NCBI GenBank assembly: GCA_016284115.1 | Contig: JAEEOD010000392.1 | Span: 1 to 10,444 of the forward strand | Direction of reading: 5' to 3' | DNA: 10,444 nt | DNA from: Bacteroidaceae bacterium | Lineage (GTDB): Bacteria; Bacteroidota; Bacteroidia; Bacteroidales; Bacteroidaceae | Shown here: one piece after another, positions 1 to 7,430 of the stretch | Numbering within the stretch: the stretch's first letter is position 1 | How the letters are laid out: each line of letters opens with the position of its first letter | Position numbers and translations under genes: made by a program | Notes under the pieces: generated by a model | Told to the model about the DNA's origin: nothing | Databases searched by the model: none | What the model saw: only the letters and a program-made list of their open reading frames with translations

Positions 1-1435
1 TGGCAGGGATACCGCCTTGGTCAACTGCACTTTGTAACATTTGTGCTTCTTGAGCAGGGATGAAGTTGTTAAAAGTGCCAGGGGACAACCAAATAAGCAG
101 ACTTAATCCAGCTGTCAGTAACAAACTTACTATGAAAGCAGGTGATTTTGGCTTCAGCAACGAGGGTTGATCAATGAGCTTCTTCAACGATAACATTGCC
201 AGCAAAGGAATAGTAAACTCGGCTATAACAAGGATAGACGATACTGCACGAAACTTATTATACATCGGCACATAATCGATGAAGAAATCTGTGACGGGCA
301 TGAAGTTCTTACCCCATGAGAGCATAATAGAGAAGATGGTAGCTCCTAAAAGTGCCCATTTCATCGGTCCTTTAACGATAAAACAACCTATAAGGAAGAG
401 GAAGAGCACGAAGGCACCCACATATACAGGACCAGAAGTGCCTGGTTGGGTACCAAAATACTGCGACAAGGCGCCATATAAGCTGCTATACCTTGGATTA
501 GCCTTGGTCATGGCAGTCTCGCTTTGATTGATGGATACTGAAGCACCTCCCTTGAAGTTGGGTACTAACAACGTAAGCGTTTCATCCATCCCATAACTCC
601 ATTGGGTGATGTATTCCTTGTCTAACCCACCTGTAGCAGAAGAGCCTGCCGAAGGATGTTGTGTCAGTTCACTCTTGCCACGCATGGTTTCCTTACTATA
701 AGTATAGGTGTGGTACAGATTACTGAGGTTGATGGCAACACCCACTAACCCTGCCACCACCAATACTGCTGAGGCTTTTAGAAATTGGGGCATCGTCTTG
801 TTGCGATAGGCCTCTATGCCAAAGGCAATAACCATAAAAAGCATCACGAATAGGAAGTAATAGCTCATTTGTACATGGTTGGAGAGTATTTGAAAGGCCA
901 CAAACAGGGCGAAGACAATACCTCCTTGCCAGATTTTGCCTCGATATGCCCAAACCATTCCGGCTATCGTGGGTGGAATGTAAGCTAAAGTTACGAATTT
1001 CCATAGATGTCCTGCGGCTATGAGAATGGAAAAATAGGAAGAGAATCCCCAAAAGATGCCTCCTAATGCTGAAAGCCAAGGTGACATACCGAAAGCACGA
1101 AGTAGAATGTAAAAGCCCAACAACATGATGAAGGCCAGGCGTACATACTCAGGTAACCATAGTTCATAGATATTGCTTACTTGCTTCAGCGTATCAGTAG
1201 AATCGTAAGAAGGCGATATCTGATAGGTAGGCATACCGCCAAACATAGAGTTGGTCCATCGGGTACGCTCACCTGTACGTTCGAAATACTCCTTAGCTTC
1301 ATGACCAGCTGCAGCTCCTGCCGTGGTGTCGTGTTGGAAAAGAATCCTTCCCTCGATGTCGGCAGGATAGAAATAAACGAATGAGATAACAGCAAATATC
1401 AGTATGGCAATGATGTCGGGTATAATCTTCTTCAT
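1..1435 (-). CDS. YfhO-family multi-pass membrane protein, N-terminal 478 residues (C-terminus outside window)
   Basis: The frame is open from an ATG at 1435 to the window edge with no stop, so the 3' part is missing; family members in Bacteroidales are, from memory, about 800 residues. The protein starts with a membrane segment (about residues 4-23) followed by a periplasmic loop containing LFQHDTTAGAAAGHEA and RWTNSMFGGMPTYQ, which I recognise as the hallmark of this family, then further hydrophobic segments around PWLSALGGIFWGFSSYF, GGIVFALFVAFQIL and FLKASAVLVVAGLVGVAINL, a polar loop (MDETLTLLVPNFKGG) and more membrane helices. The family belongs to the GT-C-like polytopic proteins. B. 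subtilis YfhO is linked to glycosylation of lipoteichoic acid, but the role in Bacteroidetes, which lack that polymer, is not known to me. The acidic H35-D36 in the first loop sits where GT-C enzymes carry catalytic acids; that is inference. It lies 81 bp downstream of dprA and probably has its own promoter. Confidence 0.85.
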   Translation of the reverse strand, partial: MKKIIPDIIAILIFAVISFVYFYPADIEGRILFQHDTTAGAAAGHEAKEYFERTGERTRWTNSMFGGMPTYQISPSYDSTDTLKQVSNIYELWLPEYVRLAFIMLLGFYILLRAFGMSPWLSALGGIFWGFSSYFSILIAAGHLWKFVTLAYIPPTIAGMVWAYRGKIWQGGIVFALFVAFQILSNHVQMSYYFLFVMLFMVIAFGIEAYRNKTMPQFLKASAVLVVAGLVGVAINLSNLYHTYTYSKETMRGKSELTQHPSAGSSATGGLDKEYITQWSYGMDETLTLLVPNFKGGASVSINQSETAMTKANPRYSSLYGALSQYFGTQPGTSGPVYVGAFVLFLFLIGCFIVKGPMKWALLGATIFSIMLSWGKNFMPVTDFFIDYVPMYNKFRAVSSILVIAEFTIPLLAMLSLKKLIDQPSLLKPKSPAFIVSLLLTAGLSLLIWLSPGTFNNFIPAQEAQMLQSAVDQGGIPA

Positions 1436-1459
1436 ATCTTGATTTTATCTTTTATGCTG

Positions 1460-1467
1460 CAAAAGTA
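1460..1467 (-). promoter_or_regulatory. Candidate Bacteroidetes -7 promoter box for the YfhO gene
   Basis: Read on the minus strand this is TACTTTTG, an exact match to the Bacteroidetes -7 consensus TAnnTTTG, ending 24 nt before the ATG at 1435. No clear TTG/TTTG -33 element is seen 19-21 nt upstream. It lies in the 81-bp AT-rich gap after dprA, so the YfhO gene may be transcribed separately from the upstream operon. Confidence 0.45.
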
Positions 1468-1516
1468 ATAAAACTTTAGGGAATAATAGCTGCATATGAT
1501 AAACATTTATACTATG

Positions 1517-2629
1517 TTAGGCTAGTAGATGGTAAACACCACCTACCAATGCTTTTACGACACCTTTCATTTCTAAGTTGAAAAGCAGAGATGTTAGCTT
1601 ATGTATTGGCATATTAGCTTCGACAGTCAGTGAATTGATGTGCAAGTCGCCTCTTTGTAGCAGGAGATTGACCACCAATGTTTCTTCATCAGTAAGGTCA
1701 ACAAACAGATTCCGTTGGATGGCTTCAGGCTTGGTGGAGGGCCTTTGCCATCCCATAGCATTGATAAAGTCTTCGGTATTGGTAATCAAAGAAGCTTTAT
1801 TGTCTCTGATAAGATAGTTGCACCCTTTTGACTTCTCATCATTTATTCTTCCTGGTACGGCAAAGCAGTCTCTATTATAGGTATTTGCTAACGAGGCAGT
1901 TATCAGTGAGCCACCTTTTATTGCGGATTCCACTACAATCGTTGCATCTGCCATTCCTGCTACGATACGATTTCTCGATACGAAATTATAGGCATCGGGA
2001 TTTGTTCCTGGCAGGTACTCAGTGAGTAAACCACCGTTGGATAGCATCTCAGTTGCGGTTTGACTATGATGGTAGGGGTAGATTCTATCTAAACCATGCG
2101 CCAAAACACCGATAGTAGGAAGATGGTTGGCAAGGGCAGCTCGATGGGAATGGATGTCAATGCCGTAAGCTAAGCCACTTACTATTATAACATCAGGACA
2201 TAAGGAAGCTAAGTCTTTGATAAAATCGTCACAAAACTGTTTACCATAGGGCGTCGCCATACGGGTACCCACCATGGATACCACATGTAGGCTATTCATG
2301 TTGGCATTGCCTTTGAAATATAGTACGAGTGGGGCATCTTCACATTCCCTAAGGCGGGATGGATAGTCCTGATCTTTTATGGTGAGGCAAGTAATTTGAT
2401 TCTTTTCGATATAAGCTAACTCCTTTTCTGCCCTTTTAAAGGCATCAGGACAATCTAGTAAGTCCACTAAACGCTGACTAACATCAGGTATCAGTTCACG
2501 TAAGCGTAGACGGTTTTCAAACACGGCAGAAGCACTGCCCAATTCTTCTATCAAACGTTTGGCATTGATGTGGCCGATACCTTCACAAAGTGTCAAGGCA
2601 ATGGCACAAGCCTTTTCGTCATTGGTCAT
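1517..2629 (-). CDS. dprA: DNA-processing protein DprA/Smf
   Basis: A 370-residue protein of the DprA family, which binds incoming single-stranded DNA and loads RecA during transformation, in the cytoplasm. An N-terminal helix-hairpin-helix-like region (about 8-60) is followed by the Rossmann-like core with VGTR (120-123), SGLAYGID (151-158), HGLDRIYP (178-185), SRNRI (218-222), GGSLITA (239-245), VPGR (258-261) and GCNYLI (269-274). These are the conserved nucleotide/DNA-binding signatures of the family. A C-terminal winged-helix domain (about 312-370, with NSLTVEANMPIHKLTSLLFNLE split by the usual turn) completes the three-domain form. It is the third gene of a minus-strand run, 20 nt after the thioesterase gene. 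Many Bacteroidetes keep dprA without known natural competence, so the physiological role here is open. The length is normal and the gene looks intact. Confidence 0.96.
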   Translation of the reverse strand: MTNDEKACAIALTLCEGIGHINAKRLIEELGSASAVFENRLRLRELIPDVSQRLVDLLDCPDAFKRAEKELAYIEKNQITCLTIKDQDYPSRLRECEDAPLVLYFKGNANMNSLHVVSMVGTRMATPYGKQFCDDFIKDLASLCPDVIIVSGLAYGIDIHSHRAALANHLPTIGVLAHGLDRIYPYHHSQTATEMLSNGGLLTEYLPGTNPDAYNFVSRNRIVAGMADATIVVESAIKGGSLITASLANTYNRDCFAVPGRINDEKSKGCNYLIRDNKASLITNTEDFINAMGWQRPSTKPEAIQRNLFVDLTDEETLVVNLLLQRGDLHINSLTVEANMPIHKLTSLLFNLEMKGVVKALVGGVYHLLA

Positions 2630-2649
2630 TGTTATGAAAGTTTTTTAGT

Positions 2650-3051
2650 TTATAAATAATTGGCAAATATTTCGTCAAACATTTCACCTCTTGTCAATAC
2701 GCCGTTCTCCAAACAGACGGCATCTACTACCCCTCGCAGACATAGTTTGTTGTCGTTTTTCCTAAAGATATCTTGGTAGAATACAAATCTAATTCCGTCT
2801 CGTTGCAAGTAGAGTTTACTAATAAACTCGTCCCCACTACGCAGAGGAACCTTAAATGTCATCGTAATTTTTGACACCACTACATCGATGCCTCGTTGAT
2901 GGAGATCTGCAAAGCTCACCCCTGTAGTCAGCAAGAACTCATGTCGGGTATGCTCTAAGTAATGCTGGTAGTTGGCGTTGTTGACAATACCTTGCAGATC
3001 GCATTCGTAATCGCGTACCTTCATTTCCAACTCATAGATGTATTTACTCAT
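2650..3051 (-). CDS. Hotdog-fold acyl-CoA thioesterase (4HBT / YbgC-like)
   Basis: A 133-residue single-domain hotdog protein. The N-terminal motif VRDYECDLQGIVNNANY (12-28) matches the 4HBT/YbgC pattern VRxxDxDxxGxVxxxxY, with D18 at the catalytic aspartate position. YLEHTRHEFL follows in the long central helix. Family members hydrolyse acyl-CoA or acyl-ACP thioesters in the cytoplasm; YbgC is tied to the Tol-Pal system in Proteobacteria, but no tol gene is present here. The substrate cannot be read from the sequence. The ATG overlaps the stop of the upstream U32 gene in an ATGA arrangement (3048-3051), which implies translational coupling, and dprA follows after 20 nt. The length is typical and no residue appears to be missing. 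Confidence 0.9.
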   Translation of the reverse strand: MSKYIYELEMKVRDYECDLQGIVNNANYQHYLEHTRHEFLLTTGVSFADLHQRGIDVVVSKITMTFKVPLRSGDEFISKLYLQRDGIRFVFYQDIFRKNDNKLCLRGVVDAVCLENGVLTRGEMFDEIFANYL

Positions 3052-4322
3052 GACTCTAATCCTTTGAATTGTAACATTTCATGAGTGCTCACCAACTTAA
3101 ACAGCTTGTCGGAGGGACGTATCTTCTCAACTTTCAGAGAGAAATGGTCGCCTTTATGTACGGTCTGCACAGGCTTGAGGCTGACTCTTGCTTCTTCCAA
3201 AGTAAGGAAGATGGCACCCGTAGTTGGTCCTGTAATCAGCACTTTGTCGCCTACATTCAGTTCGGCGGCTTCGCAAAGAAACTCTGCCACTCCTATGTTA
3301 TTGAAGTATTTGATGCCCTTGCCTACATAGATTTTACGCTCGGTAGCCGCAGAGCCGTAGGTGTGTGTCCATTCCCCCAGGCGTTGGCCTAAATAGTAGC
3401 CATTCCAGAAACCACGATTGAATACTGTACTTAGTCTTTCATCCCATGCTTTAATCTTTTCGTCAGAATAGGTGCCGTCAATCACACTTTCAATGGCTTC
3501 TCGGTAGCATTCGGCTACGATGCGTACATACTCTGGTCCTCTTGCCCTGCCTTCTATTTTAAACACCCTGACGCCAGCATCCATCATCTTGTTGATAAAA
3601 TGGATGGTCTTCAAGTCCTTGGGCGACATGATGTACTTATTGTCAATTTGGAGTTCATCGCCAGTATCTTTGTCTGTCACTATATAACCTCTTCTGCATA
3701 TTTGACGGCATTCGCCTCTGTTGGCCGATTTGTTCTCTTCTTGTAAAGAGAGATAGCATTTGCCAGAAACAGCCATACAAAGGGCCCCATGGCAGAACAT
3801 CTCGATGCGAACTTGCTGACCACTTGGTCCGCAGATGTTCTCTTCCTCAATGTGACGATGTATTTTTGCCACTTGCTCTAAGTTTAGCTCACGTGCTAAA
3901 ACCACCACGTCGGCAAACTGGGCATAGAATTTCAGCGCTTCTACATTGCTGATGTTCAGCTGGGTACTCAGATGCACTTCTTGTCCGATGCTTCGAGCGT
4001 ATGTCAGTACAGAGATATCCATGGCAATCACTGCGCTGATGCCTGCTTCCTTGGCGGCATCCACAATGGTATGCATTTGTTCCATGTCATTATCATAGAC
4101 TATGGTGTTGACCGTCAGGTAACTCTTGATATTATGCTCGTTGCAGATTGCTGCTATCTCGTGTAAGTCGGCTATGGTAAACGGATTGGCGGAATGAGAG
4201 CGCATATTGAGTTGTCCCACTCCGAAATAAACAGAGTTGGCTCCTGCCTGAATGGCTGCCTGTAGTGAGTCTCTTGACCCAACAGGTGCCATAATTTCAA
4301 AGTCATTGATGTTATATTTCAT
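3048..4322 (-). CDS. Peptidase U32 family protein, TrhP/YegQ-like tRNA hydroxylation enzyme (PrtC 'collagenase' homologue)
   Basis: A 424-residue protein with a TIM-barrel-like N-terminal part beginning EIMAPVGSRDSLQAAIQAGA. It carries a full match to the U32 signature at 174-192 (EMFCHGALC...GKCYLS). Four cysteines, C182, C189, C205 and C209 (the last two in NRGECRQIC), lie where TrhP-type members bind an Fe-S cluster. NKYIMSPKDLKTI and FKIEGRARGPEYV (about 228-265) are also family hallmarks. Members were first called collagenases after Porphyromonas gingivalis PrtC. E. coli TrhP (YegQ) is now known to act in prephenate-dependent hydroxylation of U34 in tRNA, so a tRNA role is the better guess than proteolysis. 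There is no signal peptide, which fits a cytoplasmic enzyme. It heads the minus-strand operon with the thioesterase and dprA and is divergent from the tRNA-dihydrouridine synthase gene. Bacteroidetes often have more than one U32 paralogue, so the exact subfamily is not certain. Confidence 0.9.
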   Translation of the reverse strand: MKYNINDFEIMAPVGSRDSLQAAIQAGANSVYFGVGQLNMRSHSANPFTIADLHEIAAICNEHNIKSYLTVNTIVYDNDMEQMHTIVDAAKEAGISAVIAMDISVLTYARSIGQEVHLSTQLNISNVEALKFYAQFADVVVLARELNLEQVAKIHRHIEEENICGPSGQQVRIEMFCHGALCMAVSGKCYLSLQEENKSANRGECRQICRRGYIVTDKDTGDELQIDNKYIMSPKDLKTIHFINKMMDAGVRVFKIEGRARGPEYVRIVAECYREAIESVIDGTYSDEKIKAWDERLSTVFNRGFWNGYYLGQRLGEWTHTYGSAATERKIYVGKGIKYFNNIGVAEFLCEAAELNVGDKVLITGPTTGAIFLTLEEARVSLKPVQTVHKGDHFSLKVEKIRPSDKLFKLVSTHEMLQFKGLES

Positions 4323-4344
4323 AGCTTAGTGACATTTGAGTGTG

Positions 4345-4376
4345 CGAAGTTAGTGTTTTTTCTTTATCTTTGCAAA
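4345..4376 (-). promoter_or_regulatory. Candidate promoter for the U32-thioesterase-dprA operon
   Basis: On the minus strand TTTG (4376-4373) is followed after 20 nt by TAACTTCG (4352-4345), one mismatch from the Bacteroidetes -7 consensus TAnnTTTG. The box ends 22 nt before the U32 start codon at 4322. Its -33 element overlaps the -7 box of the opposing dus promoter. Confidence 0.4.
4365..4372 (+). promoter_or_regulatory. Candidate -7 promoter box for the dus gene
   Basis: TATCTTTG is an exact match to TAnnTTTG and lies 51 nt before the dus ATG at 4424. The expected -33 position (about 4343-4345) has only a weak TG-rich match. The last bases form the palindrome TTTGCAAA (4369-4376), shared with the opposing promoter. 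Confidence 0.5.
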
Positions 4377-4423
4377 AAATTGATAATAATGATGCTTTGA
4401 TGGTTATCGATTCTTGTTGATAG

Positions 4424-5407
4424 ATGAAAATCGCTAATCTGGATTTAGGGGAATACCCTGTGTTTCTGGCACCGATGGAGGATGTTACTGATCCTGCCTT
4501 CCGACTGATGTGCAAGCGTTTTGGCGCAGATATGGTTTATACCGAATTTGTGTCGAGCGATGCCTTGGTGCGTTCTGTAAACAGCACGATGCGCAAACTG
4601 AACATCAGTGACGAAGAGCGTCCTGTGGCCATTCAGATTTATGGTAAGAATACCGATGCGATGGTGGAAGCTGCCCGCATGGTGGAAAAAGCACATCCTG
4701 ATGTGATTGACCTCAACTTTGGTTGTCCGGTGAAGAAAGTGGCAGGCAAGGGAGCTGGGGCTGGCTTGCTTCGTGACATCCCCAAGATGTTGGAAATTAC
4801 GCGTGCTGTGGTGAATGCCGTGCAATTGCCTGTGACAGTGAAAACCCGTTTGGGTTGGGATGAAAACAACAAGATTATTGTGGAATTGGCAGAACAATTG
4901 CAGGATTGTGGTATCGCTGCCTTAACCATTCATGGCAGGACACGCGCTCAGATGTACACTGGTGAGGCCGATTGGACGTTGATAGGCAAGGTGAAGGAGA
5001 ACCCTCGTATCCATATACCGATTATTGGCAATGGAGATATCACTACCCCCGAACGTGCCAAGGAGTGCTTTGACAAGTATGGTGTGGATGCTTTGATGAT
5101 TGGTCGTGCATCATTTGGCAGACCTTGGATATTTAAGGAGGTAAAACACTACCTTCAAACTGGCGAACTATTACCTCCTCTCAGTGCGGAGTGGCGACTG
5201 AATGTACTGAGGCAAGAGGTATTAGATAGTGTACATCTATTGGATGAGCGAAGGGGTATTTTGCATGTAAGGCGCCACATTGCCGCTAGTCCGTTGTTCA
5301 AGGGTATTCCTAATTTTCGTGAAACACGCATTGCGATGTTACGTGCAGAGACGAAGGAAGACTTATTTCGGATTTTCGATAGCTTAGACTTAAGCTGCTT
5401 TACATAA
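4424..5407 (+). CDS. dusB: tRNA-dihydrouridine synthase, DusB-like
   Basis: A 327-residue FMN enzyme that reduces uridine to dihydrouridine in the tRNA D-loop using NADPH. The TIM barrel starts with VFLAPMEDVTDPAFR (13-27), the FMN-binding AP(M/L)xxVTD motif. The catalytic cysteine is C101 in LNFGCPVKKV, the proton donor for reduction. K140 (VTVKTR), H170-G-R-T-R and the phosphate-binding IIGNGDI (201-207) and GRASFGRPWIF (227-237) complete the active site. A short helical C-terminal domain (about 255-327), the usual tRNA-binding part, ends the protein. NFGCPVKKV resembles the E. coli DusB sequence more than DusA or DusC, but the assignment of the target position is inference. Upstream ATGs at about 4389-4400 run quickly into stops, so 4424 is the start. 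It is transcribed alone, divergent from the U32 operon and convergent with the PAP2 gene. Confidence 0.95.
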   Translation: MKIANLDLGEYPVFLAPMEDVTDPAFRLMCKRFGADMVYTEFVSSDALVRSVNSTMRKLNISDEERPVAIQIYGKNTDAMVEAARMVEKAHPDVIDLNFGCPVKKVAGKGAGAGLLRDIPKMLEITRAVVNAVQLPVTVKTRLGWDENNKIIVELAEQLQDCGIAALTIHGRTRAQMYTGEADWTLIGKVKENPRIHIPIIGNGDITTPERAKECFDKYGVDALMIGRASFGRPWIFKEVKHYLQTGELLPPLSAEWRLNVLRQEVLDSVHLLDERRGILHVRRHIAASPLFKGIPNFRETRIAMLRAETKEDLFRIFDSLDLSCFT

Positions 5408-5430
5408 ACTAGGCTCCGGTTCGACATGAT

Positions 5431-5448
5431 TCAAGCAAACTTGATTTT
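5431..5448 (+). terminator. Weak candidate terminator hairpin after dus
   Basis: TCAAG (5431-5435), loop CAAA, then CTTGA (5440-5444) and TTTT form a small stem-loop with a short T tail in the plus direction, 23 nt after the dus stop. It lies inside the last codons of the convergent PAP2 gene. The stem has only 5 bp, so termination activity is doubtful. A second small hairpin, AGCTTA-GACT-TAAGCT, lies within the last codons of dus. Confidence 0.25.
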
Positions 5449-6408
5449 GCTCTCACCTTTCACAAGTTTTCTGAATAACCAACATGTAAAAAGATACAAC
5501 AAGTATCCTGATGCCCATCCGGCAAAGACATCTATCACATAGTGTGCCTGAATATACACTGTGGCGATACATAGTAAGATATAGAATGGCAACATGCAGA
5601 GGGCCAATTTCTTACTGCTACGCCATCCCATTAGTATAATAATAGTAGAAATACCCACATGTGAACTTGGGAAAGCGGCTGTTGGTCTTTCTCCAACTGC
5701 TTGGGAGCCTTCAACTAAGCTGTAAAAGAAACCTTGTCCATGTTCTGCTCCTGGCAATAACTCAGGGTGCAAATTGAAATAATCACCCAAAGCTGGGAAA
5801 ACGCCTGCCAATACATTCTCATCTCCTATGGCTGGAAAATAGAACTGAGGTCCTGCCACTGGTAATACCATATAAATAATATAGTAGAGAAAGAAAGATG
5901 AAGCTATCACGAAAGCTATCTTCTCAAACAAATCGTAGCGCATGATAAAATGCCAACATACAATGGCAGCAATTAGTGGATAATAAGCGACATAACCCAT
6001 ATTCAGAGGTTCGCTAATCCACAATTGTGGATAGTCTCGCTGAAACCAATAAGCTGGCTGGCTGCCAATGATAGTTTGCTCTGCTTCAGCAAACAGATGA
6101 TCGAGGTTGGGTAGCAAGCGATTGAACTCGTAGGTGTCAGGATACCAATAACTTAGTAAAGACAACTGGAAACCTACACGCAAGAAAGCAGTGGCCTTGC
6201 ATGGGTACTTTTTGTAGATGAAAATAAGAATGATAGTAACCATCACAATCAACAGTCTTTCCATCAGCATCTTCATCGGATGGTCCATTTGGCCAAAGAG
6301 CACAACGATAGCGATAGAGGTAAGCAGGGTATAAATCATCGCTGCTTTTTCTATCAGGTATTCTCCCTTACTGGGTCCAATCTTATCAAACCAGTCTATT
6401 ATAACCAT
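5431..6408 (-). CDS. PAP2_3-family (Aur1-like) integral membrane phosphatase/phosphotransferase
   Basis: A 325-residue polytopic protein with hydrophobic segments at about 24-42, 50-66, 137-153, 161-183, 267-287 and 295-312. The PAP2 active site is present in the form ERPTAAFPSSH (240-250) and TVYIQAHYVIDVFAG (283-297). H250, H289 and D293 stand at the catalytic histidine and aspartate positions. The SR of the standard third motif (SRxxxxxHxxxD) is replaced by ATVYIQAHYVID, the form seen in the Aur1/inositolphosphotransferase branch (PAP2_3) rather than in PgpB/UppP-like or classical PAP2 phosphatases. Members transfer or remove a phosphate-linked head group of a lipid at the membrane. The substrate is not known from sequence; a ceramide or phosphatidyl head-group reaction is inference. 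Its start overlaps the upstream SDR gene by 10 nt. An AGGAGG stretch 4 nt before the ATG could be a Shine-Dalgarno site, but it also encodes the end of the SDR protein. Confidence 0.88.
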   Translation of the reverse strand: MVIIDWFDKIGPSKGEYLIEKAAMIYTLLTSIAIVVLFGQMDHPMKMLMERLLIVMVTIILIFIYKKYPCKATAFLRVGFQLSLLSYWYPDTYEFNRLLPNLDHLFAEAEQTIIGSQPAYWFQRDYPQLWISEPLNMGYVAYYPLIAAIVCWHFIMRYDLFEKIAFVIASSFFLYYIIYMVLPVAGPQFYFPAIGDENVLAGVFPALGDYFNLHPELLPGAEHGQGFFYSLVEGSQAVGERPTAAFPSSHVGISTIIILMGWRSSKKLALCMLPFYILLCIATVYIQAHYVIDVFAGWASGYLLYLFTCWLFRKLVKGESKIKFA

Positions 6409-7412
6409 CCTGCCTCCTTATACCATGCAATGGTCTCTTTTACTCCCTTGTCAAGTTGATACTTAGGATGATAATCCAGTTCGTTAACGGCAGGAGTAAT
6501 ATCGCAACGCCAATTGCGTTGTTTCATGATTCTATATTTATCGGTATTAAGTGTACTGGTGGTGTGGCGTAGCCTTGCCCACTGTTCTGAAATGACTGAT
6601 ACCATCTTCAGCACCCATAGCGGTGCACAGATACGAAGCACTTTTGTAGCCTTCAGCTCTCTGATGATAAGGTTCGAGAAGGTTCTGCTCTGGTAAACTT
6701 GTCCGTCACTAAGGAAGAAAGCTCTATGACTGACACCATTTTCAATGCCCAAGAAAACAGCCTGAACAACATCTTTCACATACACGAAAGTGATGTCTTG
6801 GCGTTTGTAGCCCACAGAAAAGTCCACATGTTGTTGGATGGATTTAGCCATCATAAAGTAGTCTTTTTCTCGGGGACCATACACTCCTGTAGGTCGAAAA
6901 ATAAGGTAGGGAAAGTCTTTTAACCCTTGCAGATATTGTTCGGCCTTGAGCTTGCTAATGCCGTAAGCTGTGTTAGGTTGAGGCTTATCATGCTCTGTAA
7001 TGGGTTGATAGTCTGTTTCATGAATGGGACCGAATATGCTAAGCGTACTAATAAACACAAACAGTTTAGGTATTTGTCCTGTTGCAATTAAGGCATCAAT
7101 CAGATTCTTAGTCTGTTGGTAGTTCACTCGCTCGAAGTCATGTTTGTTGGCACATTTGGTTACACCAGCACAGTGAACTATGTAAGTAAAGGCACCATGC
7201 TCAGAAGCATGTGTCTTCAACTGTTGTTGTAAGATGTCTGGATAGGCATAATCAAGGTCGATAAAATAGATATCTGGCTGTTGAAGGTACTCCCTGCTAC
7301 TACTTTTGCGTACACCAGCCCACGTGGTGAATCCTCTTTGCAAGGCTTCTTCCACGATAAAGCTGCCGATAAAACCGCTTGCCCCTGTTACCAGAACACT
7401 ATCTCTAAACAT
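6399..7412 (-). CDS. Extended SDR: NAD(P)-dependent epimerase/dehydratase-family reductase, possibly lipid-acting
   Basis: With the ATG at 7412 the protein has 337 residues. It opens with the dinucleotide-binding loop VLVTGASGFIG (G10, G13, G16), followed by HCAGVTK (about 80-86), the serine region FISTLSIFGP (about 120-129) and the catalytic YGISK (Y150, K154). FRPTGVYGPREKDYF (about 172-186) is typical of extended SDRs of the 3-beta-HSD/epimerase group. The C-terminal substrate domain ends with KGVKETIAWYKEAGWL. An in-frame ATG at 7421 and a TTG at 7433 are alternative starts; the TTG falls inside the probable -7 promoter box, and the start at 7412 gives the usual short lead into the Rossmann motif. 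It overlaps the downstream PAP2_3 gene, so a shared lipid pathway is likely. A 3-ketosphinganine reductase of Bacteroides (BT_0972) has been reported; whether this protein is its orthologue needs alignment. A nucleotide-sugar epimerase or reductase is the alternative. Confidence 0.88.
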   Translation of the reverse strand: MFRDSVLVTGASGFIGSFIVEEALQRGFTTWAGVRKSSSREYLQQPDIYFIDLDYAYPDILQQQLKTHASEHGAFTYIVHCAGVTKCANKHDFERVNYQQTKNLIDALIATGQIPKLFVFISTLSIFGPIHETDYQPITEHDKPQPNTAYGISKLKAEQYLQGLKDFPYLIFRPTGVYGPREKDYFMMAKSIQQHVDFSVGYKRQDITFVYVKDVVQAVFLGIENGVSHRAFFLSDGQVYQSRTFSNLIIRELKATKVLRICAPLWVLKMVSVISEQWARLRHTTSTLNTDKYRIMKQRNWRCDITPAVNELDYHPKYQLDKGVKETIAWYKEAGWL

Positions 7413-7430
7413 CCTATCCATATTCGGCTG

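Noticed and set aside
720..1079. A 119-codon minus-strand open frame
   Set aside because: It is in another frame of the YfhO-family gene, which reads continuously with family motifs across the same bases.
4445..4897. A 150-codon minus-strand open frame
   Set aside because: It lies fully opposite the well-supported dus gene and its translation shows no recognisable family features.
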